Positions 36,733-44,688 of a stretch of DNA of 64,000 bases are shown piece by piece. The DNA is from Coleofasciculus sp040219735. GTDB lineage: Bacteria > Cyanobacteriota > Cyanobacteriia > Cyanobacteriales > Coleofasciculaceae. The position numbers and the translations under genes are program-made. Position 1 is the stretch's first letter. Each line of letters starts with the position of its first letter. The stretch lies in the NCBI GenBank assembly GCA_040219735.1, contig JAVJRX010000194.1. One strand, given 5' to 3'. The notes beneath the pieces were generated by a model that was not told the origin of the DNA, searched no databases, and worked only from the letters and a program-made list of their open reading frames with translations.

Positions 36733-36976
36733 TAGCCAAGAACTCAAGTTCTTGGCTAACAGCTTAAGTCCACTAAAGTGGACTTAAACTCGTGTATCAT
36801 GTCTACCTAAACCATTATTATTATCGTCTATCTTGCTATTTTTATATTTTACTTATTTCATCGGATTTTTACCCTATGCCTTGCCTTCACCACAATGTAA
36901 GTATTCAACCAGACATAATATTTTACAGTCGTCTTTAGACGACTTTCGCTTTTAGCCTTGGGTTTAAACCCAAGGC
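36733..36976. repeat. Four-hairpin intergenic repeat (copy 2, opposite orientation)
   Basis: The modules AAGAACTCAAGTTCTT, AGTCCACTAAAGTGGACT, GTCGTCTTTAGACGAC and CCTTGGGTTTAAACCCAAGG occur in reverse order relative to 21783-21898. About 110 bases of unrelated AT-rich sequence separate the two halves. Confidence 0.7.
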
Positions 36977-37124
36977 GATTGGTGCTATAGTTGCCAACGT
37001 ACTCACCGGAATATTGAACCCAAAAGCCATCCTAATCCAAGTCCTAACCAAGATGTTCCCAGCCAAATTAGAAAGGTGTGAAACTTGCTGAAGGATTTTT
37101 GTAACTTTTCTCCAGCCAGAACCG

Positions 37125-37290
37125 CCAACATATCCGCACCCGCAGCCTCAGCCACAACCACAGCAACAGTCCCATCCACAGTCCCAGCTACAGCCCCAGC
37201 TAAACCAGCCATAGCCAAAGCTATAAACGCAGCCCAAGCCCCAGCCACAGCCCCAGCCCCAGCAAAACTCCCAACCAAAGCCCCAGCTTA
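37125..37290. repeat. CAGCCC/CAGCCA hexamer low-complexity tract
   Basis: A run of degenerate hexamers (CAGCCC, CAGCCA, CAGTCC, AAGCCC). On the plus strand one frame reads P-Q-rich text as in flexible linkers. On the minus strand the same DNA reads G/W-rich. It may be the remnant of a kinase linker or a slippage tract. Confidence 0.5.
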
Positions 37291-37366
37291 ATATCTGTGC
37301 TTCTTCAATAAATCGAGCCACATATTTGTGATACAGCACTTTCTAACACAGTGTAGTACAGTAACT

Positions 37367-37588
37367 CTAGGACAGCTCTGTTCTGCTCTTGTTTAGGTGT
37401 ATCACATCGAGTCTGAAAACGCTGTAGTCTGGCTCGTATTGCAGATATTCGTTAGGCGTTTTAATGACAACGTGATGATTAAGGGATACGTGCCGCGCCT
37501 TATAAGTGATTCCGAAACCACCTTGTCCCAGAACTCCTTGAATCACATATTTACCGTCTTGTAATCGTTGCCCTGTTGCCCAAACCAT
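37367..37588 (-). pseudogene. Ser/Thr kinase, N-terminal remnant
   Basis: 73 residues beginning MVWATGQRLQDGKYVIQGVL. The glycine loop GQGGFGITY and the ATP lysine in VVIKTPNEYL are intact, but similarity ends at about residue 56 and a stop follows. No catalytic loop exists. It is a truncated paralog of the adjacent kinase (both start MVWATG), separated by only 28 bp. It could still be translated as a short peptide. Confidence 0.75.
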
Positions 37589-37616
37589 GGCTATTTTGAG
37601 GTAATTCTAGAATTGT

Positions 37617-38642
37617 CTATGGCGAAATCGTCGATGATGGAGTAGGAGAGGTGGGTGACTGAGGTTTTAATCGATCCATCCAGTCTGACAAAGGTCCGAA
37701 GAATGCCACAATTACACCTAGCATCGTTACAATCAACCCCGCGATCGCAAGTTTTTGCTCTAAGCTTAATCCTCTCTTCGCAGGCGGTGGTGTGGGTGCA
37801 GGGGGAGAGGCTTCACTGATCAACCCCAGAGAATCTAACCATTCTCGCATCGACTGGGGGCGCTGCTTGGGTTCTAACTTCATACCCTGGAGAATCAGCC
37901 GATTTGTGCGATCGCTAATCTGCTCGTTATACTTTTTTGGTGGTTCTAACTGCTCACGGTCTAGCTTACGCTTAATTGCGCTCACAGGTTTGTGTCCGGT
38001 TAACAGTTCATACAATGTCGCCGCTAAGGAATAAACATCCGTATATTCTCCCGGTTTCTCAGCCAGTCGGGAATACAGTTCCATTGGCGCAAACCCGTCT
38101 GAGGCTTCCTTTGTCCGCACTGAAGTTACCTCACAGTCAAACTCCAGCGCTAAATCAAAATCAATTAAAACAGCTTCCGCTTTTCCGTCGCGAACATGGA
38201 CAATAATATTACCCGGTTTCACATCCCGATGAATCAAACCATTCCCATGCACCTCAATCAGCGCCTCACCAATTTGCTGAATATAATTGAGGGCTTCCGC
38301 TTCTGGGAGCATTTTCTGGGCGCGGTAGGCTAAACTCAACCCATCCACATAATCCATGACAATGCACCACCGTTTCCCGTCTTTAAAAAGTTCTCGGACT
38401 TTGACAATATGAGGATGATTACAACCATTGAGTTTTACCGCTTCCTGACAAAACTTGGTTTCCAGTCGGTTTTGTTCTTGTGGGGTGAGGGAATTGAGGA
38501 GTGCATCATTCAAGGTTTTGATCACCCAGCGACAATCGTCTCTATCCTTTACCAGATAGGTAATCCCCAAACGCCCTTGTCCTAGTTGTCTCTCTAAGAT
38601 GTACTTACCGTTATAAAGTGCATCCCCTGTCGCCCAAACCAT
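37617..38642 (-). CDS. Membrane-anchored Ser/Thr protein kinase with altered DFG
   Basis: 341 residues. The glycine loop GQGRLGITYLV (~20), ATP lysine VIKTL (~41) and catalytic loop IHRDVKPGN (~140) are present. The magnesium motif reads DFD (LIDFDLALEF, ~160) instead of DFG. The activation segment has FAPMELY in place of APE. A proline-rich linker and one membrane helix (LAIAGLIVTMLGVIVAFFG, ~300-320) precede a short extracytoplasmic tail. Kinase activity is likely but not assured. Confidence 0.8.
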   Translation of the reverse strand: MVWATGDALYNGKYILERQLGQGRLGITYLVKDRDDCRWVIKTLNDALLNSLTPQEQNRLETKFCQEAVKLNGCNHPHIVKVRELFKDGKRWCIVMDYVDGLSLAYRAQKMLPEAEALNYIQQIGEALIEVHGNGLIHRDVKPGNIIVHVRDGKAEAVLIDFDLALEFDCEVTSVRTKEASDGFAPMELYSRLAEKPGEYTDVYSLAATLYELLTGHKPVSAIKRKLDREQLEPPKKYNEQISDRTNRLILQGMKLEPKQRPQSMREWLDSLGLISEASPPAPTPPPAKRGLSLEQKLAIAGLIVTMLGVIVAFFGPLSDWMDRLKPQSPTSPTPSSTISP

Positions 38643-38694
38643 GGTTTGCCCTTCTGAAAACTTAGGTTAATTTTGACACAGTATGTTAGGAGGA

Positions 38695-38744
38695 ATGGCA
38701 CTGACTTCAGGTTGGTGGGCAATGCCCACCCTACGGTATATCAA
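38695..38744. repeat. GGTGGGCAATGCCCACC dispersed repeat (copy 2)
   Basis: Same palindrome and CTACGGTATATCAA arm as at 6841-6892. It lies upstream of the kinase start. Confidence 0.7.
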
Positions 38745-38773
38745 CGGTTGCAGCGATCCAAAACGGCTTGTTT

Positions 38774-39010
38774 CTACTCCTCTAAAATCTCAACCAAATC
38801 CTCAATCATCACATCAAACGTGCGAGCTAACTTATAGAGGGCAGTATAATCTACCATTGACAACTCGGAACGACGGGCATAACTTCTCACCGTACTGTAA
38901 ATTACACCAGAACGGTCGGACACTTCCTTCAACGTCCATCCCTTCTCTTGTGCAAGTTCTCGAATCTTTAGCCTAACTAACCCCATCCTTGACAAATGAT
39001 GCAGTTGCAT
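38774..39010 (-). CDS. XRE-type HTH regulator
   Basis: 78 residues. The helix-turn-helix is IRELAQEKGWTLKEVSDRSG with a recognition helix near STVRSYARRS; the C-terminal part is YKLARTFDVMIEDLVEILE. It is of the small Cro/CI type. M9 (LVRLK side) is an alternative start. It resembles antitoxin-like or kinase-linked regulators. No toxin is adjacent; its partner could be the divergent 39107 gene. Confidence 0.75.
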   Translation of the reverse strand: MQLHHLSRMGLVRLKIRELAQEKGWTLKEVSDRSGVIYSTVRSYARRSELSMVDYTALYKLARTFDVMIEDLVEILEE

Positions 39011-39106
39011 CGTTTAATGAGAGAACCTGAAAAAGCGATCGCTCTTTCTGTCTCGCAAACTTAAGAGCGATCGCACCAATGTCCCATTAAATGGGAAGTA
39101 ATTTCT

Positions 39107-39577
39107 ATGTTACCAACACATACCACAAAAACGCCCACCTTTGAAGAGTCAAAACTAAATTACAAATCCTCCAACCGTCACCCCTTAGCACGATTTGTCA
39201 CCGTCGAGACAGTTTCCTTGCTGTTTAACCGCTCTCCCGACGAGATTTATCGCATCGAATGCTGGCAACATATTGTTTATGTTCACGGTAAAGGGTTGAG
39301 CCGATTTGTCAGCTACGCCGATTTTCCGCCAATTCTGGAAGCCGAACCTCCCACCCCTCAAGATATGGTGCGTTGGCGCAAGCGCTGGAAATCTCGAATT
39401 GCCCCTGAATTTTGGACAACATTCTATAGATATCAGTTCAACAGAGCAACGAGTGAATCGCAGTTGCTAGCTTGGGGACAATTCGTTGGCATTGTCAAAG
39501 GGTTGCTATCAACAGCCGCCCTACAACACTTGCGCCAAGTCTACCAGCTAGAACAATATTGGTGGCGTCACTTTTGA
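39107..39577 (+). CDS. Conserved-looking hypothetical protein
   Basis: 156 residues with no membrane segment, rich in aromatic residues (QLLAWGQFVGIVKGLL, QVYQLEQYWWRHF). I do not recognise a family. It is divergent from the HTH gene, and a HIP1-rich promoter region lies between. Its end is 36 bp before the start of the broken Uma2 gene. Confidence 0.5.
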   Translation: MLPTHTTKTPTFEESKLNYKSSNRHPLARFVTVETVSLLFNRSPDEIYRIECWQHIVYVHGKGLSRFVSYADFPPILEAEPPTPQDMVRWRKRWKSRIAPEFWTTFYRYQFNRATSESQLLAWGQFVGIVKGLLSTAALQHLRQVYQLEQYWWRHF

Positions 39578-39613
39578 TGGCTGAATCTGGCTCAACTCAA
39601 GGAGAACAAAACC

Positions 39614-39992
39614 ATGATAGATCAATCTGCGATCGCGTCAACTTTAACCCTTCCTCCCCTGGAAAATGGCGATAAACTTACCCGCATCGAATTTGAGCGC
39701 CTCTATCGATTTACATGACAAACTTAACGTTTATCGGCGCAATCAGGTACAAGAGTATTTAGTGTGGCGAGTGTACGATGAGCAATTCGATTGGTTTAGG
39801 TTACAAGAGGGTGAGTATATCCAGCTAAAACCCAATGAAAATGGTATTATTTGTGGTGAAATCTTTCCTGGCTTGTGGTTAAAACAATCCGCCTTACTCG
39901 CTGGAAATTTAGCCAAGGTATTGGAGATCATCCAACAGGGGATAGCCACAGCAGAACATCAGATGTTTGTTGAGTCCTTATCGAGGGAGTAA
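39614..39992 (+). pseudogene. Uma2-family nuclease with internal out-of-frame deletion
   Basis: From the ATG at 39614 (GGAG upstream) the frame reads MIDQSAIASTLTLPPLENGD and KLTRIEFERLYRFT, the usual Uma2 N-terminus, then stops. In a different frame, from about 39705 onward, DLHDKLNVYRRNQVQEYLVW and IFPGLWL give the C-terminal half of Uma2. About 65-75 residues of a typical ~195-residue Uma2 protein, including catalytic positions, are gone. A new start at 39666 could make only a truncated protein. Confidence 0.75.
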
Positions 39993-39994
39993 TC

Positions 39995-40198
39995 ATGGGA
40001 CGAAAAGCGAAACTAAAACAACTTCGACGCCAAAGTCAAGGACAAAAACAGTTGCCAACGTCAACACAACCAATCAACTTTGAGTCAACCCAATTCGTGC
40101 AACAACTTCAAGTTGAAGGCTATAAGCTTGATCAAGCACAGCATTCTCCAGACGTGCCATTGCCAAAGCCGTTAAAAAAACCTAATCCCCAGTTATAA
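39995..40198 (+). CDS. Small basic hypothetical protein
   Basis: 67 residues starting MGRKAKLKQLRRQSQGQKQL, very basic at the N-terminus, then Q- and P-rich. It begins 2 bases after the Uma2 stop, so it was co-translated with that gene. Similar MGRKAKLK-type small proteins occur in cyanobacteria. Function unknown; RNA or DNA binding is possible from charge. Confidence 0.5.
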   Translation: MGRKAKLKQLRRQSQGQKQLPTSTQPINFESTQFVQQLQVEGYKLDQAQHSPDVPLPKPLKKPNPQL

Positions 40199-40300
40199 GT
40201 ATTTACAGCCAAATTTTAGGGTGCGTTAGCGAAGCGTGACGCACCAATCAATCCTTAATTAACATAGCAGTATCAAGGCAGGTTAAAATCTAAAGAGGAC

Positions 40301-40504
40301 TTACAGAGTAAGCTGTGCCGTTTCCAACCAATCAAAAATTCGGTCTAATTGATCCAATGAAATGAGTCCGTACTGCCACAACGTCATCGGTAATAAATTA
40401 GGACTCTCTTCCTGATGGCGTAAGGCTAAGGAAATGGCTGCCGATGGAATCGCTAACTCCTCTCGCAAGAAGTTAATAAACTTGTCGAGTGCGGTAGATT
40501 TCAT
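40301..40504 (-). CDS. DUF2949 family protein
   Basis: 67 residues from the ATG at 40504. A further in-frame ATG at 40549 adds 15 residues not typical of the family. The signature is FINFLREELAIPSAAISLAL and LPMTLWQYGLISLDQLDRIF. DUF2949 is a small cyanobacterial family of unknown function. It is a single gene. Confidence 0.8.
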   Translation of the reverse strand: MKSTALDKFINFLREELAIPSAAISLALRHQEESPNLLPMTLWQYGLISLDQLDRIFDWLETAQLTL

Positions 40505-40712
40505 GGTTTTGGGTGTGGGGTACTTGGCGTCGGTAGTAGTAAGGTACACTTAACGGGGATCAAAAAGCCTCACCCATTAGAGCTATTCTTAGGAGTCACA
40601 ATTCGTTAATTTTTTTGCTGCAATAAAACTTAACTCATTTGATCTGCCTGAGTTTGATTAGAGGTTGAGAGATAGTCTCCTACCTGACTGAAGAATCGAT
40701 GACTACAAACGC

Positions 40713-41306
40713 TTAACTACCATACAACCGTTGACCTGTCCCCGGAAGAAGACTCAGCATTCTCGGATTAATACGCTCTCCCACGGTGACTTCAATCCTA
40801 CCATCCCATTCTTCAATCGAGAGAACCTGATTATCCGCTCCTTCATAATCAAAATATCGACAACGTTCTGCTGTGCGGCGCAACGTTGTACCCGTGCGCG
40901 TCATTTGAGCCACGCCAGATTCCACACAGCGATAGATGTCACCGTCAAAGGTTAGCTGCTTGGGGGGTTCTCCACTCACCTCCAACTGCTGCGTTGGTTC
41001 TAATAATGCCACTTCTACTCGGTCATCTTCATCCACAGAAAGCCAACAAATACGCTCTCCATCTTGCAATAAATACTCATACCAAGCATAGTCGCCTACA
41101 TTATAAGTCAGTTGCCCTTCCACCACCCAATCTGTCCCCATGTATTGGACAATATCACCAACTTCCAGGGTAAAAACGGTACGTTCTTCCAGAGGTAAAC
41201 GCCGACTTTCACCGAGTCCTGATAAAAGTCCCCGTTGCTGAAGAACTAGCAAAACAGCAGCAGTAGCAATAATCACAATAATTCCAATCCAAACAAATAC
41301 CATCAT
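40713..41306 (-). CDS. DUF4178 membrane-anchored protein
   Basis: 197 residues. A single N-terminal membrane helix (VFVWIGIIVIIATAAVLLVL) is followed by a soluble beta-rich DUF4178 domain with GDIVQYMGTDWVVEGQLTYN, YEYLLQDGERICWLSVDEDD and LSIEEWDGRIEVTVGE. DUF4178 proteins are frequently encoded beside membrane-bound spermidine-synthase-like enzymes. Here the gene follows such an enzyme by 25 bp, so they form an operon. Confidence 0.85.
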   Translation of the reverse strand: MMVFVWIGIIVIIATAAVLLVLQQRGLLSGLGESRRLPLEERTVFTLEVGDIVQYMGTDWVVEGQLTYNVGDYAWYEYLLQDGERICWLSVDEDDRVEVALLEPTQQLEVSGEPPKQLTFDGDIYRCVESGVAQMTRTGTTLRRTAERCRYFDYEGADNQVLSIEEWDGRIEVTVGERINPRMLSLLPGTGQRLYGS

Positions 41307-41331
41307 CTGACTTATAACTTATTAGTTATTA

Positions 41332-42924
41332 CTAATACGCTGTCCAACGGGGGTCAGACTGATAACGCACAATCACAGGATGAGAGAGGCGATTCACCTG
41401 CACATTTCCTAACTGGACATCCCCAGGTAACTCAAATAAATGGTGCAAAATCGGCTCAGTCAGATAACGAGTTGACACCGATAATGTCAGCTTATCCGCT
41501 TGAATCGAGTGCCGCGACGCCAAGACAAAACCCCAGGGTCCAAAACTGGGAACGTCCACCACATAAGGATGAGTCGATAATCCCACATCCGATAGCGTTG
41601 CCACAATACAGCTTAGAACATTTGGAGCAAAAAAAGGACTCGATGCTTGGGTGACAAAAACGCCATTCTCTGCCAATCGCGGTAATAAACGCTGGTAAAA
41701 CCCTTCCGCATAGAGCTTGGCAAGCACTTCTCGGTCAGGGTCAGGAAAATCCGCAATAATAATATCAAAGGTTTCATTTAAGGCAGGTGCTGTAACAAAG
41801 GCATCGGCGTTAATCACCTGAACACGAGGATCAGTTAACGCCCCCCCATTTAACCGCACCAACTGGGGATGAGACTTGGCTAATTTGACTACTTCAGCGT
41901 CTAACTCAATCAGCACCACTCGTTCCACGTCTTGCCACTTCAACACTTCCCGCACCGCCATCCCATCCCCTGCACCCATGACTAGCACATGACGCCTGTT
42001 CTGACTCGCACTCATTGCCGGATGTACTAATGCTTCATGGTAGCGGTATTCATCCAAGGTAGATAGTTGTAAATCCCCATCTAAAAATAGTCGCAAATCT
42101 TGTCCCCGGCGCGTCAAGACAATCCGTTGATAGGGGGATTGAATTCGGGTAATTACGGGGGCTTGATACAGGGTATTTTCCAACCGATTACTGATGGGAA
42201 TCGCGGCGGGTGCGGATAGCGTCAGCAAGACACCTAAACCTAAACCTAGATATCCCCAACGGCGCAGCCGAGGAAACTGCTGTCCAATGGCAAACACCAT
42301 AAAGGCGGGTAATGCGCCCAGCACAAAGGCGGCGGGAAATAAGCCAATTAAGGGTAGGAGCAATACTGGAAACAGTAACGAACCTAACAACGCTCCCACA
42401 TAATCCAGCGCCAAAACCCCAGCCAGCGCTTCCCGCACTCCCTCCTCTAGTTCCAGCACTCGTGTCAGCAGGGGGACTTCTAAACCTGCCAAAATTCCCA
42501 GCAACACAGTTACCAGAAATAATCCCAACCAGAGGAAACCGTTGACGACAAATAGGGCAAATAATCCTAAGGGTAATAATGCCGTCAGGGGAGCCATTAG
42601 CAGTTCAACCTGAAGAAATGCCACAATCAGTTGGCGTTGTTGGAGCCACGGCGGGGACTTGGGCGCGATAAATTGACTTAAGTAAGAGCCAATCCCCATG
42701 GCTGCCAAAAAGCCGCCGATAGCTACTCCAAAAGACAGCGCCTGATTGCCCACTAAATAGCTAGCCAGGGTTCCGAGCAACAGTTCAACCGCCAGCCCAC
42801 AGCTAGAGGATACCGCCGCCGCCGCTAAGAGTAGCCGACGTTGATGGCGATTTAATGATGCAACTGGGGGTTGAGTTACGGGTTCAACATTAGAGTTGTC
42901 TGTGGAAACGTTTTGCTGTGCCAT
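41332..42924 (-). CDS. Membrane-bound polyamine aminopropyltransferase-like enzyme
   Basis: 530 residues. About 7 membrane helices fill residues 25-240. The spermidine-synthase domain begins with FLDGDLQLSTLDEYRYHEAL, has the cofactor motif VLVMGAGDGMAVREVLK (~315) and acidic VVLIELDAEVVKLAK (~337), then the catalytic-type ADFPDPD (~395). It may transfer aminopropyl groups from decarboxylated SAM to polyamines at the membrane; the acceptor is unknown. The tnpB stop lies 14 bp upstream of its start, so its native promoter is displaced or readthrough-dependent. Confidence 0.85.
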   Translation of the reverse strand: MAQQNVSTDNSNVEPVTQPPVASLNRHQRRLLLAAAAVSSSCGLAVELLLGTLASYLVGNQALSFGVAIGGFLAAMGIGSYLSQFIAPKSPPWLQQRQLIVAFLQVELLMAPLTALLPLGLFALFVVNGFLWLGLFLVTVLLGILAGLEVPLLTRVLELEEGVREALAGVLALDYVGALLGSLLFPVLLLPLIGLFPAAFVLGALPAFMVFAIGQQFPRLRRWGYLGLGLGVLLTLSAPAAIPISNRLENTLYQAPVITRIQSPYQRIVLTRRGQDLRLFLDGDLQLSTLDEYRYHEALVHPAMSASQNRRHVLVMGAGDGMAVREVLKWQDVERVVLIELDAEVVKLAKSHPQLVRLNGGALTDPRVQVINADAFVTAPALNETFDIIIADFPDPDREVLAKLYAEGFYQRLLPRLAENGVFVTQASSPFFAPNVLSCIVATLSDVGLSTHPYVVDVPSFGPWGFVLASRHSIQADKLTLSVSTRYLTEPILHHLFELPGDVQLGNVQVNRLSHPVIVRYQSDPRWTAY

Positions 42925-42938
42925 GGATTTTTAATGAA

Positions 42939-44201
42939 CTACGACGACTTACTTCGTTGAAGTCGTCGTTTCTGACGTTTCTTCGCCCCTAGCTGCTTCA
43001 TGCTTCCGCAATCAGTAGAGCTAGGCGACTCCACGTCTAAAGAGGCTCGTTCCAAGCCCCTTGCCCAAATTTCGTTGACTTGAGCGGCATTAATATCTCT
43101 ATCCTCAACATGATTACAGTCGGGATTAGAGCAAACATGAACTCTATCAGCCAAAGTCTTAGGCGTTAATTCCCAACATTTAGCACACCGTTGAGTTGGT
43201 TTGAGCGTTCTAGTTGGTGACTCGACATAAAACCCACCAGCTTCAGCAGCTTTGTAGGTTAACAAATCACCGATTATGCCAAACCCAACGTCGAGAATAG
43301 ACCGATTTAACCCGGCTTTTTGTTTCTTGCGCTTGCCCTTCTTTGCTTTTCGGGTCATACCATTGACGTTTAACTGCTCTCCAGCAATTAGGCTATTACT
43401 GCTAATTATCTCGCTGGTTGTTTTGTGCAGCCAATCTTCTCGTTGTCGGAATATCTTGCTCTGAAGTTTAGAAATCCGTTTTCGTTCTTTTTTCCATCGT
43501 CTTGAACCCAAAACTTTTTTGTTCCTATTAGGTTGTCTCTTGCGTCTTAACCGCTTTGAGGCTACCTTAACTTTCTTGTATCCTTCCTTAATAAAATCTG
43601 GTTTAGCAATTTTCTCGCTAGTTGAAAGCGTTACCGCGTCTTGGCAACCTAAGTCTATTCCAATTGAACCTGTACCTGTTTGGCGAGTCGGATTGCACTG
43701 CACGGTAATTGACGCATACCACTTACCGTTCCTAAAAAAGATTGTACAGGTTGTTGGAGTTCCCCAAGTTCTAGCTTGACCCCGCATTTGAATCTTTAAA
43801 CCAAGGTCTCTCAGTTCCAAGTAACCGTTGTTACCATTAGACAAAACTTTCCAACCTGCTTTGTCTGGATATGTCCAGCCACTATACCGCCGCTTTGCTT
43901 TGAACCTGGGGTACTTACCCAATCCTTTGAAAAATCGTTTATAGCTAAAATCAACCCGCTTTAATGTAGCTTGCAACGTATGAGAACCTAATTCGGCATA
44001 CTCAATCCAAACTTCTTTAAATTCAGGCAAACAATTCTGTTGCTCAAAATAATCAACAGAATGACCAAAGCGCTTGTACTGCGTCCTCCGGTTAGCAATT
44101 GCCGCGTTATAGAGTTCACAGTGCATTTTTCTAGCCCAATGAAGCTTGTTACATTGAGCCTTATTTGGATAAATTCTATAGGTTGCTCTACGTATTTTCA
44201 T
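42939..44201 (-). CDS. tnpB: IS605-type TnpB (OrfB) RNA-guided nuclease
   Basis: A 420-residue complete TnpB. RuvC residues are in GIDLGCQDAV (~180), the Glu in SLIAGEQLNVNG (~275) and the Asp in EDRDINAAQ (~368). The zinc ribbon is CAKCWELTPK...CSNPDC (~340-360). TnpB uses a guide RNA from the element's right end to cut DNA. There is no tnpA. The last codons and stop (RLQRSKSS*) coincide with the terminal hairpin, so the gene reads to the very edge of the element. Confidence 0.92.
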   Translation of the reverse strand: MKIRRATYRIYPNKAQCNKLHWARKMHCELYNAAIANRRTQYKRFGHSVDYFEQQNCLPEFKEVWIEYAELGSHTLQATLKRVDFSYKRFFKGLGKYPRFKAKRRYSGWTYPDKAGWKVLSNGNNGYLELRDLGLKIQMRGQARTWGTPTTCTIFFRNGKWYASITVQCNPTRQTGTGSIGIDLGCQDAVTLSTSEKIAKPDFIKEGYKKVKVASKRLRRKRQPNRNKKVLGSRRWKKERKRISKLQSKIFRQREDWLHKTTSEIISSNSLIAGEQLNVNGMTRKAKKGKRKKQKAGLNRSILDVGFGIIGDLLTYKAAEAGGFYVESPTRTLKPTQRCAKCWELTPKTLADRVHVCSNPDCNHVEDRDINAAQVNEIWARGLERASLDVESPSSTDCGSMKQLGAKKRQKRRLQRSKSS

Positions 44202-44299
44202 GCCTATATTTTACCATAAAAATTTGACAACCTGCGGAATATTTAATTCCTAGTTTGTCTGCTATCCTTCCCCAACTTACTGTCGTTGAAGTCGGGGAA
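42941..44299 (-). mobile_element. tnpB-only IS200/IS605-type element with end hairpins
   Basis: A hairpin (10-base arms, 42941-42950 and 42960-42969) at the right end and a similar one (44268-44299, one mismatch) at the left end share the motif CTTACT...CGTTGAAGT. Hairpins near both ends are typical of this family. No tnpA is present, so it moves, if at all, with help. It splits a likely operon (44389-45741 from 40713-42924). The right-end region would also give the guide RNA. Confidence 0.8.
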
Positions 44300-44388
44300 T
44301 GCCGCAATTACGTTCAAAGCGGATCAACCATAACCATAAGGGCACGGCAATGAAAGAGCCCCTACCCTAGCGCAGGATTAAGAAAGCC

Positions 44389-44619
44389 CTATTTTCCTGC
44401 ACTCGGACCGCCGCCACGAAACCCTCCATAAGACGAGCGATTGGGTAAAAGAATCCATGTTCCACCGCGATAACCGCCCGATAATCCTGTTCCATGTCGG
44501 GGCCAATAGTTGTCCTGTTTATCGGCTCGCAGGACGAGGGCAGAACGCTGTGTATAACCTGCCGTAATTGTCAAGAGGGCGATCGCGATCGCAGCCCCAG
44601 CAAAAATCTTAGTTAACAT
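44389..44619 (-). CDS. Small secreted glycine-rich protein of the DUF4178 cluster
   Basis: 76 residues with a signal peptide (TKIFAGAAIAIALLTITAG) and a glycine-rich tail (GYRGGTWILLPNRSSYGGFR). It lies between the 350-residue membrane protein (69 bp upstream) and the tnpB element. In other bacteria small DUF4247-type proteins occupy this position in DUF4178 clusters; I do not claim that homology here. Likely periplasmic or surface exposed. Confidence 0.6.
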   Translation of the reverse strand: MLTKIFAGAAIAIALLTITAGYTQRSALVLRADKQDNYWPRHGTGLSGGYRGGTWILLPNRSSYGGFRGGGPSAGK

Positions 44620-44688
44620 CGGTTAAACTCCTAGGATGAACAGAGTCATTAGTAAGGGTTGGAGGGAGTTTTATTTCGACTGACCTAC

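Larger units (their letters stand above)
36639..37366. other. Intergenic region with composite repeat and low-complexity tract
   Basis: About 730 bases. It holds the four-hairpin repeat (36733-36976), then a C/A-rich low-complexity tract (37125-37290). No convincing gene; the low-complexity tract is open in several frames on both strands, as expected from its composition. Confidence 0.4.

Noticed and set aside
37003..37339. Gly/Trp-rich and Ala-rich frames on both strands
   Set aside because: All are products of the CAGCCC-type hexamer tract, which stays open in several frames.
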